Below, piece after piece: positions 8,829-18,174 of a stretch of DNA of 64,000 bases. The stretch's first letter is position 1. Each line of letters begins with the position of its first letter. A program made the position numbers and the translations under genes. The notes beneath the pieces were generated by a model that was given only the letters and a program-made list of their open reading frames with translations, made no database searches and was not told the origin of the DNA. Origin of the DNA: Chloroflexota bacterium (lineage in GTDB: Bacteria; Chloroflexota; Anaerolineae; Anaerolineales; Villigracilaceae); assembly GCA_013112685.1 (NCBI GenBank), contig JABFGC010000002.1, positions 1,312,902 to 1,376,901 on the forward strand, given 5' to 3'.

Positions 8829-9529
8829 TCAGTTCCTGATTATGGATTCACCTGTGTGCCACAGTTCGGCTTGCAGACGACCTTCGCTGTTGATGCTGGC
8901 AATTTCAGGTCTGGGGTCTTTTTGCGGTTTGAGCGTTGCGGAGACTTCATCCGCAATGCGGAGTTGGTTGGCGGAAAGATCGAGGGCGCAGATGAACGCC
9001 GAGCGGTCTCCCTTTGAACCGGCGTGGATCATGCCGCGCACCCTGCCCCACACAATAACGTTCCCTTCGGCGACCACTTCCGCGCCCGGGGTTGACATCG
9101 CCCATGATGACGACATGCCCTGGATATTCGATGCGCGTGCCGGAGCGGATGGTTTTGGTGATGAAGAGTGCCGTGTCGTTCGTGATGGCGTCGGCAACGT
9201 GGCGCTGTTCTTCGGGTCTCGGCTTGGAGATGCGGGTGGCTAAACCAAGCAGGCTGGGAGGTCTGCTCGGTCAGCGGCGATTCGCTGACCACCGCCCAGA
9301 GAGAGACGTTCCGTTCCGAAAGCCGGTCGCGCAGTTCGACCAAATCGTTTACTTTGAGGGCTTGCGCGCCCACGTCAATGGCGAGCCGGGCGCCCTGAAA
9401 AAAAGACGGACGTTCATCTATCTGCGAGAGCAGCGTGGTTTGCTGCTCCTCCCACGACGACTCCGAAAACGTCGCAAGAAGCCCGTCGCGTATTCCCTTG
9501 ATCTGAACGATTGAAGTGGTCGGCTCCAT
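8829..9529 (-). CDS. minC: septum site-determining protein MinC, two frameshifts
   Basis: The N-terminal FtsZ-binding domain starts at METP-like MEPTTSIVQIKGIRDGL and runs through FFQGARLAIDVGAQAL. The C-terminal beta-helix domain is recognised by NPGAEVVAEGNVIVWGRVRGMIHAG and ends in EIASINSEGRLQ. The reading frame shifts twice: near 9258 (one extra base before GLATRISKPRPEEQRH) and near 9090 (one extra base in CCCCGGG before AEVVAEG). Repaired length is about 233 residues, normal for MinC. MinC inhibits FtsZ polymerisation when recruited by MinD. It is the first min gene after PBP2, 56 bp downstream. Confidence 0.9.
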
Positions 9530-9584
9530 GGGCTAATTCTTGTCACCATCAGGCTGATTATACCTGATGAAAGCATTATCCCAT

Positions 9585-11786
9585 TTATGGGGATGCGCCG
9601 CCCTGCCCCTGCGCAATGTCCAGGGCTTTGATCTCGAAATACGCCCGGATGACGCGCTGCACCATCGGACCTGCCACGCTTGCGCCCTCGCCGCCGTTAT
9701 ACGCGAAAGCCAGCACGATAATTTCGGGGTCTTCGTATGGGGCGAAGGCAAGCGTCCAGGCGTGGGTGGGCCACGAGCCGAACTGACAGCGGTTGGCGGC
9801 GCGGGCGACGTCGTCGCAGTATTCGGCTGTGCCCGTCTTGCCTGCCACGGCAATTGGAAAGTCGCCGAAAAGATCGTTGAGCGTGCCGTATAACGTAGCG
9901 GTTACGGCAAGGCGCATCCCTTCGCGCACGGCTTGAACGGTCTCCGGTCTCACGGTTTTTAGTTCGTCGGTCAGGGTGCAATACGGTCCGTCGCAGGAGT
10001 AGCCGCGGATCAACGGGTCAACGGTGATATCCCATTTTTTGTTTGGGGTAAATGGGGAAATCTGGTAACTGCCGGGCGTTTCAAACTGGGTCACCGTAAA
10101 ATCGAGCGGATTTTGAGGATTGAACCAGTACGGAATCACGTTGCCATCGCCGTCGGTCACCTGGCGGACGATGGTCGGCTGCATGAGGACACCGTTATTC
10201 GCAATCGTCGCGCCGGAGAGCAGAACCTGGAGCGGCGTGGAAAGCACATAGCCCTGTCCCACGCTGGCGATGTACGTGTCGCCGGTGGACCAGTTCTCGC
10301 CGGTATTGATGCGCTTCCACTGCGGGTCGGGAATCAAGCCGTCCGCTTCGCCGTAGAGTTGAATGCCAGAGCGTTCGTCGTAGCCAAGCGCGCGCGCATA
10401 TTGGCGCAGACGCTCGATGCCCAGCCCCTGCGGGATCTCGTCCTCGTAGCCGCCGCCGAGTTTGTAAAAACAAACGTTGCTGGAAAAACCGATGCACTGG
10501 TAAAAGTTGACCGGTCCGAAGCCTTCCGGCAGTTTTTCAAAAATGTGATCCACGAACGGGCGCGTGTTTGCGTCGGTGCACGCATCGGTGGGGTTGAAGC
10601 GCTCGCACAAAAGCAGTTGACCGGGAGCCTGCACGATGTCATCTCCATCCACCACGCCTTCATTGAAGGCGCCGGTTGCCGTGGACAATTTGAACGTGGA
10701 GCCTGGAGGATATTCCGCAGAGATGGCGTTGTTCAGCAGCGGCTTGCGCGGATCCTGGCTTAATTGTTCGTAATAATAGGCGGGGATGATGCGCGCGAGG
10801 CGGTTGTTTTCGTAATTCGGGTAGGAGACCATGGCGAGGATCTCGCCCGTCTTCGGGTTCATAGCGATGATCACGCCGCTCGAAATACGGATTCTGCCAA
10901 AGTAGGTATTCCAAAAGTTGATTTCCTCCAGCAGGGTCGCTTCTGCGGCGGCTTGCAAGCGCGTGTCAATCGTCAGATAAACGTTGTTGCCCGGTTCCGG
11001 GGCGATGGGCGGTTCCAGGTTGCGGATTTCCTGCCCCGCCACATCCACCTGGACGACTTGAAGCCCGTTCCTGCCCGCCAGAACATCCTGCAACGACGCC
11101 TCCACACCCGAATAACCGATCTTATCGCGGTTGGGGATAAACCCCTGGGCGCGCAGTTCCTCTTCCTGCAAGGCGGGGATGGGTCCCAGAAAACCGATGA
11201 TGTGCGCAGTCAGGGAGCCGGTCGGATAGTCGCGGATCGGCTCGACCTCGACCGCGACGCCGGGCCAGTCCACCGATTTTTCTTCCACGATCCGGGCGAC
11301 TTCTTCCGAGACATTGCATTTGATTTTGACCGGACTGTACGGCGCGAGCGTATCCTGAAGCGCCACCAGCTGCGCGATCCCGGGTCCTTCCACGCAGGGG
11401 GCGAATAACTTGGCTTCTTCGAGCGATTCGGCGGTGACGGGTCCGCCTACGGGAACGTCAACCAATTCCGAAAGTTCACGGTAGATGCGCTGGATGTCCG
11501 ACTCGTCCACCGGCAGGTTTGCGGGGGTAACGACGACGTTGTAGGAGGCGATATTCCGCGCGAGGATGTAACCGTTTCGGTCATAGATGATGCCGCGCAG
11601 GGCGGGCACGCTGACCTCGTTGGTGTAGTTATCCACGGCGCGCGTTCTCCAATCCTCGCTTTGGAATATTTGTAAATTGATCAGGCGGATGAGAAACGCC
11701 GTCATCGCCAGGGCAACGACGACGTAAATTGTCACAAGCCGCCACGCCTCAAAACGGACGGGACGGGATTCTGTTCCGGTACTCAT
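9585..11786 (-). CDS. mrdA: penicillin-binding protein 2 (class B transpeptidase)
   Basis: 733 residues. One N-terminal membrane anchor (residues ~15-37), a PBP dimerisation/pedestal domain, then a transpeptidase domain. Active-site motifs are SxxK (PPGSTFKLS), SxN (GFSSNVCF) and KTG (GKTGTAEY) in the right order. It cross-links peptidoglycan during elongation as the partner of RodA. The start overlaps the mreD stop by ATGA, giving tight coupling. Unusually Cys-rich insertion between SxxK and SxN (CERFNPTDACTD) and another before KTG (YSCDGPYC) could form disulphides outside the membrane; this is inference. Confidence 0.95.
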   Translation of the reverse strand: MSTGTESRPVRFEAWRLVTIYVVVALAMTAFLIRLINLQIFQSEDWRTRAVDNYTNEVSVPALRGIIYDRNGYILARNIASYNVVVTPANLPVDESDIQRIYRELSELVDVPVGGPVTAESLEEAKLFAPCVEGPGIAQLVALQDTLAPYSPVKIKCNVSEEVARIVEEKSVDWPGVAVEVEPIRDYPTGSLTAHIIGFLGPIPALQEEELRAQGFIPNRDKIGYSGVEASLQDVLAGRNGLQVVQVDVAGQEIRNLEPPIAPEPGNNVYLTIDTRLQAAAEATLLEEINFWNTYFGRIRISSGVIIAMNPKTGEILAMVSYPNYENNRLARIIPAYYYEQLSQDPRKPLLNNAISAEYPPGSTFKLSTATGAFNEGVVDGDDIVQAPGQLLLCERFNPTDACTDANTRPFVDHIFEKLPEGFGPVNFYQCIGFSSNVCFYKLGGGYEDEIPQGLGIERLRQYARALGYDERSGIQLYGEADGLIPDPQWKRINTGENWSTGDTYIASVGQGYVLSTPLQVLLSGATIANNGVLMQPTIVRQVTDGDGNVIPYWFNPQNPLDFTVTQFETPGSYQISPFTPNKKWDITVDPLIRGYSCDGPYCTLTDELKTVRPETVQAVREGMRLAVTATLYGTLNDLFGDFPIAVAGKTGTAEYCDDVARAANRCQFGSWPTHAWTLAFAPYEDPEIIVLAFAYNGGEGASVAGPMVQRVIRAYFEIKALDIAQGQGGASP

Positions 11787-12283
11787 TCATGCTCCTCGAC
11801 AGGATAAACCCAATAAGATAGGTCGCGCATCAACGTGTAAATGGGGATGGAAAACAACATGTTCAGCAGAAGGCTGGGCAGGGTGATCAAGCCAAGCACG
11901 TCGCCGAACGAAAAGGGGGTTCCGAAGATCCGCAGGACGACAAACGAAAGCAGGTGAATGAGCAGGGTTCCCAAAAACACAACGCTGAACATCGCCAGCA
12001 GCGGAGCCTGCCAGACCCGCCGCTGAAGGACGCGCGCCAGAAAAATAACACCAAGATAACCGGCTGTCAAAACGGGCCAGGGCATGCTGGAGACAAACCC
12101 GACAAGCAGGCAAGTGATCGCGCCCCAATGCCAGGCGGAGTCAACCCGCTCCTGCAGCGCCCAGGCGGCTATCACCAGGAAAGGCAGGTCGGCGTAGCCG
12201 GAAAGCAGACGCACCTCGCCTACGACCGATGATTGCAGAATCACTGCCAGCAAAAGCAATGGGAATGCGATCAGATTGCGCAT
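11783..12283 (-). CDS. mreD: rod shape-determining protein MreD
   Basis: 166 residues, mostly hydrophobic, with five to six membrane spans: IAFPLLLLAVILQSSVVGE at the N-terminus and a C-terminal LPSLLLNMLFSIPIYTLMRDL. MreD is poorly conserved in sequence, and the call relies on size, topology and position between mreC and the PBP2 gene. It links MreB/MreC to the membrane part of the elongasome. It overlaps PBP2 by four bases. Confidence 0.85.
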   Translation of the reverse strand: MRNLIAFPLLLLAVILQSSVVGEVRLLSGYADLPFLVIAAWALQERVDSAWHWGAITCLLVGFVSSMPWPVLTAGYLGVIFLARVLQRRVWQAPLLAMFSVVFLGTLLIHLLSFVVLRIFGTPFSFGDVLGLITLPSLLLNMLFSIPIYTLMRDLSYWVYPVEEHE

Positions 12284-12295
12284 GTCAATTTCAAA

Positions 12296-13139
12296 TCAGG
12301 GGGACGGCGTGGATACAGGCTCAAGCGGGGTGATATCCACCGGGCGAAAGTTGGTGATCACCAGCACGATCGGGAGGCGGGAGAAATCCACCGCAGGCTG
12401 GACGGTCGCCTGCTGGAAGAGCTCAAATTCCAGCGAGCGGACGGTCACCACCTGTCCGATGATCAAGTCTGCCGGGAAGCCGCCGCCCAGCCCCGAGGTC
12501 AGGATGAGATCGCCGGATTCCACGGTCTCGTTTTGCGAGATCATGTCGAGGGAGATGTCGCCGGTCACGGAGCCGAACAAGACCGCGCTGGTATCCGCGT
12601 TTTGCAGGTACACGTTGATCGAAGAAGCCGGGTCGGTGATCAACTGCACACGGGCGGCATCCGCAATGACGGCATCAATGCGCCCAACCAAGCCCTGGTT
12701 CGTCACAACGGGCATGCCGCGCCGGATGTCGTCGTTCCGAACCGCGGTTGATAATGATGTAATGGAGGAAGGGGCTGGGGTCGTACCCGATGACCGAGGC
12801 GGCTTTGTAGGTGCTTTCGGGGTTGGAACGGGAGAAATCCACCAGCGCCGCCAGGATGTCGGTCTCGTTGACGCGCTGCTGTAATTCGATCACCTGCGCC
12901 TGTAACTGCGAGACCTGCGCCTCCAGTTCGGCGTTGCGCTGGCGCAGGGATACGATATCGCGCGGCGCGGTGATGAAATCCTGGAAGCCGAGAAAGCGGC
13001 TGGAGATCCAGGTTTGAACGTCAATCAACACGGAATTAAACTGCCGCGACGCGGAGCCGAAAAAGCCTCCCAGCGCGAGCGCGAGAATCCCCCCCACCAC
13101 TAGAAAGATGATCGTCGTTTGTAAAGAACGGGAATTCAT
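12296..13139 (-). CDS. mreC: rod shape-determining protein MreC, frameshifted
   Basis: N-terminal anchor (TTIIFLVVGGILALALGGFFG), a coiled coil (residues ~65-90, LRQRNAELEAQVSQLQAQ), then the double beta-barrel domain with IGYDPSPFLHYIIINRGS and MPVVTNQGLVGRIDAV. The frame breaks near 12738: deleting one G of TCGGAAC gives GSNDDIRRGMPVV, the usual MreC sequence. The product is a periplasmic-facing scaffold of the elongation machinery. Start ATG at 13139 overlaps or closely follows the end of mreB. Confidence 0.92.
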
Positions 13140-14248
13140 TTGTAATCAGCCTCATGGAAGAGACTGCCGATCCATTTAACCGGCATGACGTGTGCTTGCC
13201 GCGTTCCAAACCAACCAGGTAACGGGAAAGGTTCTCAAGGTCTTCAAACACCATCGCCGCGCCGCGCGCGACGCAGGTCAGCGGGTCTTCCGCCACCCAA
13301 ACGCGAAGTTTCAACTCATCGGTCAGGCGCTCCGCCAGTCCCCGGAGAAGCGCGCCGCCCCCGGCAAGACAAATCCCAATGTCCATCAAGTCCGAGACGA
13401 TTTCCGGCGGGATTTCATCCAGCGCATCGCGGACCGTATCAATGATCACCTGGACCGAACCGGAGAGCGATTCGCGGATCTCCACCGAGGAGATTTCAAT
13501 CGTTTCGGGCAAACCGGTGACCAGATTCCTGCCGCGCACTTCCATCGTCTTTTCGGGATGCAGGGGATACGCCGAGCCGATCTGCCATTTGATTTGTTCG
13601 GCGATGCCCTGACCGATCAGCAGGTTGTATTTGTTGCGCAGGTACTGGACAATGTCCTGATCCATTTCATCGCCCGCCACGCGCAGGGGACCGGGAAGCG
13701 ACCACTCCGCTCATGGACATGACCGCCACCTCGGTCGTCCCGCCGCCGATATCCACTACCATCGAGCCGCGAATCTCGCCTACGGGCAAGCCCGCCCCAA
13801 GCGCCGCGGCGATGGGTTCCTCGATCAGCATGGCTTGGCGCGCGCCGGATGCCATCACAGCGTCGTACACGGCGCGCTTTTCCACTTCCGTCACGCCGGT
13901 CGGCAGACCGACGATCACACGCGGACGCGGGAGGGGCACAACGCTTTGTTCGTGGACCTTGCCGATGAAATACTCAAGCATGATGCGCGTAACGTCGAAC
14001 TCGGCGATCACGCCATCACGAATAGGACGAACCACCATGACGTTCGCAGGGGTTCGCCCGACCATTTCCTTGGCTTCCAACCCGATTGCCAATGGTTGAC
14101 GCTGTTTTTTATCCACTGTAACCCAGGATGGTTCGTTGATGACGATCCCCTTACCGCGCACGTGCACCAGCGTGTTCGCGGTACCAAGGTCTATGGAAAT
14201 ATCCAGAGAAAACAGGCCTAACAGCCAGTTGATTGGGTTGAAAGCCAA
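13036..14248 (-). CDS. mreB: rod shape-determining actin homologue MreB, frameshifted
   Basis: Phosphate-1 loop DLGTANTLVHVRGKG, connect region VVRPIRDGVIAEFD, phosphate-2 VVDIGGGTTEVAVMS and adenosine motif CLAGGGALLRGL identify MreB. The frame breaks at 13686-13692 (GGGGACC); deleting one base restores ASRSLRVAGDEMDQDIVQYL. The unshifted C-terminal frame would run 104 bp into mreC. A second small shift near 13198 would give a natural end RGSTRHAG at a stop at 13178, so the true end is uncertain. The start is TTG, supported by GAGGAG seven bases upstream and the usual MAFNPINWLLGLFS. It is the first gene of the shape operon. Confidence 0.93.
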
Positions 14249-14295
14249 AACAGGCTCCTCAGAATGGATTCGGTGTTCAGCATGTTTACGGCGCG

Positions 14296-14301
14296 ATTAT
14301 A
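14296..14301 (-). promoter_or_regulatory. -10 box of the mreB operon
   Basis: TATAAT on the minus strand, about 48 bp before the mreB TTG start, in the divergent gap with degV. No clear -35 is seen. Confidence 0.45.
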
Positions 14302-14389
14302 CCATGAGGCGAAATGGGAAATTTTCATGTATCCGGGGTGGAGTGCGTGTAAAATAGAGGAAATTAATCCCAGCCAACCGGAGGAACCC

Positions 14390-15241
14390 ATGTCCAAGAT
14401 CGCCGTTGTAACCGACAGCACCGCCTATCTTCCCGCAGAGTACGTCAAAAAATATAACATCACCGTAGCGCCCCAGGTATTGATATGGGGCGAAGAAACA
14501 TTCCGCGACGGGGTGGATATTCAGCCGGAGGAATTCTACAGCCGGTTGAAGACCGCCAAGGTCATGCCGACCACATCCCAGGTCTCCATCGTGACCATGC
14601 AGACCATCTTCCAGGAACTGGTGGATCAGGGGAACTCGGTGCTGGGGATTTTCATCTCATCGAAGCTTTCCGGCACCCAGCAATCCGCCATTCAGGCAAA
14701 GGAAATGATGGGAAGCGCCGGTGAAAAGGTCACGCTCGTGGACAGCCTTTCGACCGCCATGGCGTTGGGATTTCAAGTGCTCGCCGCGGCGCGCGCGATT
14801 GAAGCCGGCGCCAGCCTGCAGGAAGTCGTGGCGTTTGCAGAGAAAGCGCACGAACGGACGGGGGTTTATTTTGCGGTGGATACGCTGGAATTCCTTCACC
14901 GCGGCGGGCGCATCGGCGGGGCGCAGCGCTTCATCGGTTCCGCCCTGAACTTGAAGCCGATCCTCGCCTTGAAGGACGGCAAAGTGGAAGGCTTGGATCG
15001 CATCCGCACCAAGACGAAGGCGCACGACCGCGTCCTCGAACTGGTAGCCGAACAGGTCAGCGGGAAGTCGAACGTGCGCCTCGCCACGCTTCATGCCCAC
15101 GCCGCAGAGGATGCCAAAGCCCTGCTGGACCGCGCCTCCGCCGCCCTCACGCCGGTCGAGACCGTGTTCACGGAGGTCAGTCCGGTTGTCGGCACACACG
15201 CCGGACCTGGAACCGTGGGCTTGGCTTACATGTTCGATTGA
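14390..15241 (+). CDS. DegV family fatty-acid-binding protein
   Basis: 283 residues. DegV/FakB proteins bind a fatty acid for phosphorylation by FakA kinases. Typical motifs: VVTDSTAYLPAEY at the N-terminus, TSQVS, ISSKLSGTQQSA, VDSLSTAMALGFQV, VDTLEFLHRGGRIGG and the C-terminal VVGTHAGPGTVGLAY. The ATG at 14390 has CGGAGG eight bases upstream. No FakA-like kinase is in the window. The stop overlaps the next start (TGATG), so it is coupled to the Crp/Fnr gene. Confidence 0.92.
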   Translation: MSKIAVVTDSTAYLPAEYVKKYNITVAPQVLIWGEETFRDGVDIQPEEFYSRLKTAKVMPTTSQVSIVTMQTIFQELVDQGNSVLGIFISSKLSGTQQSAIQAKEMMGSAGEKVTLVDSLSTAMALGFQVLAAARAIEAGASLQEVVAFAEKAHERTGVYFAVDTLEFLHRGGRIGGAQRFIGSALNLKPILALKDGKVEGLDRIRTKTKAHDRVLELVAEQVSGKSNVRLATLHAHAAEDAKALLDRASAALTPVETVFTEVSPVVGTHAGPGTVGLAYMFD

Positions 15242-15915
15242 TGATCGACGCTTCGCAATTTGGGCGAATCGCCAAATCCCTGCCATTCCTCCTGCAGGCG
15301 GATGCAAAACTTAAAGACGAATTCAAAAAGGCGGCGTTCTTTGCGCGCATCCCTGCCGGACGCGATGTTTTTCTCGAAGGTGATCGTGTCGAGGCAATTG
15401 CCTTGTTGATTTCAGGCGTGGTGCGCGTTTACAAAGTCGGCGAGACGGGACGCGAAATCACCCTGTATCGTTTCGGAAACGGCTCTTCGTGCATTTTGAC
15501 CGCCAACGCCATCCTGAACCAGAAATCGTTCCCGGCTATCGCAACCGTGGAAGAGGACGCCGAGGCGGTCATGATTCCCGCCGACGTCTTCCGCGAGTGG
15601 ATTCAACGCTACGACGTTTGGCGGGGGTTTGTTTTCGACCTGCTCTCGCAAAGGCTTTCCACCGTGATGGCGATCGTTGACGAAATTGCCTTCCAACGCA
15701 TGGACCGCCGCGTCGCCGCGCTGTTGTTGAAGCGGGCTGGAATCCAAAACCCTGTGCGAATCACCCATCAGGAGATCGCCGCCGAATTGGGAAGTTCTCG
15801 CGAAGTGATCAGCCGCCTGCTCGAAGATTTCGCCAGCGAGGGCATCGTCCGCTCCGGGCGCGGCGCGGTGGAAGTTCTGGATTTTGACGGATTGAAATCC
15901 CGTTCGCTTGTGTGA
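15241..15915 (+). CDS. Crp/Fnr family transcriptional regulator
   Basis: 224 residues: an N-terminal cyclic-nucleotide-binding-like beta-roll (DVFLEGDRVEAIALLISGVVRVYK, and a hinge after PADVFREW), a dimer helix (FDLLSQRLSTVMAIVDEIAF), then a winged-helix domain with the recognition segment ITHQEIAAELGSSREVISRLLEDF. There is no N-terminal Cys cluster, so it is not an FNR-type iron-sulphur sensor. A few CysCys-free features and GSGNGSSCILTANAI suggest a redox or nitrosative sensing subgroup, but that is a guess. A good Crp-like palindrome lies at the very end of the gene, before the DUF2892 gene. Confidence 0.9.
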   Translation: MIDASQFGRIAKSLPFLLQADAKLKDEFKKAAFFARIPAGRDVFLEGDRVEAIALLISGVVRVYKVGETGREITLYRFGNGSSCILTANAILNQKSFPAIATVEEDAEAVMIPADVFREWIQRYDVWRGFVFDLLSQRLSTVMAIVDEIAFQRMDRRVAALLLKRAGIQNPVRITHQEIAAELGSSREVISRLLEDFASEGIVRSGRGAVEVLDFDGLKSRSLV

Positions 15916-15952
15916 CTTTGTCACAGACAACAACCGGTATATCTCCTATACT
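15911..15952 (+). promoter_or_regulatory. Crp/Fnr-type operator and promoter of the DUF2892 gene
   Basis: A perfect palindrome TGTGACTTTGTCACA (15911-15925) starts inside the last codons of the regulator gene. A -10 box TATACT follows at 15947-15952. With a start of transcription about seven bases after it, the palindrome is centred near -41, the usual place for a class II activator site. Confidence 0.65.
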
Positions 15953-15989
15953 GCAAACATAAATTTCGCAAACAAAAAGGAGATATATC

Positions 15990-16190
15990 ATGAAACGCAA
16001 TATGTCGGATCTGGATCGGATCATTCGCGTGGTTCTCGCCGCCCTCTTTTCCTACCTGTACTTTGGCGGCATCGTTACCGGCGCGCTGGGAATCATCCTC
16101 GTTGTATTGGCGGGTGTGTTCCTGCTCACTGCAGTTGTGGCGTTCTGCCCGCTTTACGCGCAGTTCAAATTCAGTACACACAGAAAGTAA
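15990..16190 (+). CDS. DUF2892 (YgaP-type) inner membrane protein
   Basis: 66 residues: MKRNMSDLDRIIRVVLAALF is the typical family start, followed by two hydrophobic helices (YLYFGGIVTGALGIILVVLA and VFLLTAVVAFCPLYA) with the characteristic FCPLY. A good ribosome site (AAGGAGATAT) precedes the ATG. Family members often accompany rhodanese or sulphur-related genes and are of unknown function. The Crp-like site upstream makes it the likely target of the neighbouring regulator. Confidence 0.85.
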   Translation: MKRNMSDLDRIIRVVLAALFSYLYFGGIVTGALGIILVVLAGVFLLTAVVAFCPLYAQFKFSTHRK

Positions 16191-16236
16191 GCCGGGAAGA
16201 AAAGAAGGGGAGATTAAACTCATTTCTCAGCTGCCA

Positions 16237-16268
16237 GCCTCCGGGGTCCGCCTGGAGGCGCTTTTTTT
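16237..16268 (+). terminator. terminator after the DUF2892 gene
   Basis: Stem GCCTCC/GGAGGC (16237-16242, 16254-16259) followed by CGCTTTTTTTC. Confidence 0.75.
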
Positions 16269-16292
16269 CGGCGATGGGCTATAATCGCCGTC

Positions 16293-16916
16293 ATGAGTCA
16301 TAAGGTTCCTTTGGTCATCGGCATCGCAGGCGGATCGGGGTCGGGGAAAACAACCGTTGCACAGGAAATTCTAAACAGGGTGGGCGCGGATCGAATCGCT
16401 TTCCTCCAACACGATTCTTATTACAAAGACCTGACGGGCCTGCCCGACGCACAGCGAAGGCAGGTGAATTTTGACCATCCCAATTCGCTCGAAACCGAGC
16501 TGCTGATCCAGCACATCATCATGCTGAAGAATTACCAGCCGGTGCAAATTCCCATCTATGACTTCACCGCAGACAGGCGCACGGGCGAGACGTTCACGGT
16601 TTATCCGCGCAATGTGATTTTGGTGGAGGGGATCTTGATCTTCGCCGAGCCCGAACTGCGGAAATTATTCGACGTGAAGATTTTCGTGGATACCGATGCG
16701 GACGTGCGTTTCATCCGCCGCCTCTACCGGGATATTACAGAGCGCGGGCGCACGACGGAATCGGTCATCAAACAATACGAGACGACGGTGCGCCCAATGC
16801 ACCTCGAATTTGTGGAGCCGTCCAAACGATATGCGGATGTCATCATACCGGAAGGCGGTCACAACACCGCCGCGCTGGATATGGTGGTTGCAAGAATCGA
16901 AACCTTACTGAAATAA
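16293..16916 (+). CDS. udk: uridine kinase
   Basis: 207 residues. P-loop [12 protein letters not shown] at the N-terminus, QHDSYYKDL substrate region, [21 protein letters not shown] and [16 protein letters not shown] all match uridine/cytidine kinase, the salvage enzyme making UMP/CMP from nucleosides. Length is normal. It is followed after 11 bp by the cyclophilin gene on the same strand and is probably co-transcribed with it. Confidence 0.95.
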   Translation: MSHKVPLVIGIAGGSGSGKTTVAQEILNRVGADRIAFLQHDSYYKDLTGLPDAQRRQVNFDHPNSLETELLIQHIIMLKNYQPVQIPIYDFTADRRTGETFTVYPRNVILVEGILIFAEPELRKLFDVKIFVDTDADVRFIRRLYRDITERGRTTESVIKQYETTVRPMHLEFVEPSKRYADVIIPEGGHNTAALDMVVARIETLLK

Positions 16917-16927
16917 AGGAGAGACAA

Positions 16928-17437
16928 ATGACAAAACAATGGAATAAACCGCCCGCAATGCAGATTGACCCGAAGAAGAAATACAAAGTGCACATGGAGA
17001 CCGATAACGGTACGATGGTCATCGAATTGTTCGCGGATAAGACCCCGGTGACGGTAAACAATTTTATCTTCCTGTGCCGCGAGGGATTTTACGACGGTGT
17101 CATTTTCCACCGCGTCATTTCGAACTTCATGGCGCAAGGCGGCGACCCCACCGGCACGGGACGCGGCGGACCCGGTTATAGATTCCAGGATGAATTTCAT
17201 CCTAGCCTGAAGCACGATAAACAGGGCGTCCTTTCGATGGCGAATGCCGGACCGAACACAAACGGCTCGCAATTCTTCATCACCCACCTGCCGACGCCTC
17301 ATTTGGATGACCGGCACAGTGTCTTTGGTCAGGTGGTGGAAGGACTGGACGTGCTCATGTCCATCCCGCCGCGTGACCCGGGCAACGTCAACGCCCCGGC
17401 TGTGAAGATTCTTCGTGTCACCATCGAAGAAAGTTAA
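16928..17437 (+). CDS. cyclophilin-type peptidyl-prolyl isomerase
   Basis: 169 residues, no signal peptide, so cytoplasmic. Catalytic motifs are FHRVI (active-site Arg), [17 protein letters not shown] and [15 protein letters not shown]. The Trp typical of cyclosporin-sensitive proteins is His (LDDRHSVFG), as in many bacterial forms. It catalyses cis/trans isomerisation of Xaa-Pro bonds. The start has GGAGA a few bases upstream. Confidence 0.95.
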   Translation: MTKQWNKPPAMQIDPKKKYKVHMETDNGTMVIELFADKTPVTVNNFIFLCREGFYDGVIFHRVISNFMAQGGDPTGTGRGGPGYRFQDEFHPSLKHDKQGVLSMANAGPNTNGSQFFITHLPTPHLDDRHSVFGQVVEGLDVLMSIPPRDPGNVNAPAVKILRVTIEES

Positions 17438-17656
17438 CCCGGCGCAAGCAGGCAGGGCGAAGGGTAAAAAGAGGGCGGGACAAAAACGTGATTCGCGAAC
17501 TGTAAAACGCAAAGCGCAAAGCGTCGAACGAAGCAGCGGCGCTGCGCGGAGGACGGCGAGCGTTGAAACCGCCTTCACAGAAGCCGCGCCCGCCCAAGCC
17601 GAATCAAAAAGCCCGCCTCGCGCCTGAACACGAACCTGCTGCGAATCCTCGCGGTT

Positions 17657-18160
17657 TTGGCGGTCATTGGGATCACGGTTTACATCTACAGCATCCGCGA
17701 CCGTGCGGAGGAATTTGCCGCTTATGGATACCCCGGCATCTTTTTGATCGCCCTCATGGCAAATGCGACCGTGATCCTGCCTGCGCCGGGTGTGGCGGTG
17801 GTCTTTGCCATGGGCAGTGTGTTCAATCCGTTCGGGGTCGCGTTTGCGGCGGGAGCGGGCGGCGCCATCGGCGAGCTGACCGGCTACCTGACCGGCTTTA
17901 GCGGGCAGGCGGTGGTGGAAAACACCGCGCTGTATAACCGCCTCCTCCCCTGGGTGAGAAAGTACGGCGCATGGGTGATCCTCGTGCTTTCGGCGATTCC
18001 CAATCCGTTCTTCGATACGGCGGGCATCGCCGCAGGGATGGCAAAGGTCCCGCTCTGGCAGTTTCTGTTGGCGTGCTGGGTCGGGCAGACTATTAAAATG
18101 GCGATGTTCGCATTCGCAGGCGCGTATTCGATTGACTGGATTGCGAGTTACTATCAATAA
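17657..18160 (+). CDS. VTT/DedA-like (SNARE-associated) membrane protein
   Basis: About 168 residues with several membrane segments. VTT features: GYPGIFLIALMANATVILPAPG, then FGVAFAAGAGGAIGELTGYLTG, and a C-terminal WQFLLACWVGQTIKMAMFAFAG. DedA/VTT proteins are linked to lipid flipping and membrane homeostasis. The start is doubtful: the TTG given is the first in this frame after a short region, but the same frame is open back to about 17564 and reads RLNTNLLRILAVL just upstream. A Lys/Pro-rich stretch in another frame (KPPSQKPRPPKPNQKARL, from 17563) suggests a basic N-terminal tail and a lost frame near 17615. The 220 bp before it is otherwise non-coding and repeat-like (CGCAAAGCGCAAAGCG). 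Confidence 0.75.
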   Translation: MAVIGITVYIYSIRDRAEEFAAYGYPGIFLIALMANATVILPAPGVAVVFAMGSVFNPFGVAFAAGAGGAIGELTGYLTGFSGQAVVENTALYNRLLPWVRKYGAWVILVLSAIPNPFFDTAGIAAGMAKVPLWQFLLACWVGQTIKMAMFAFAGAYSIDWIASYYQ

Positions 18161-18174
18161 CCAAGGAGCAAACC

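Noticed and set aside
13036..13178. Long overlap of mreB with mreC.
   Set aside because: The extra C-terminal residues (after GLERGK) do not look like MreB; an indel near 13198 that gives a stop at 13178 is more plausible, though not proven.
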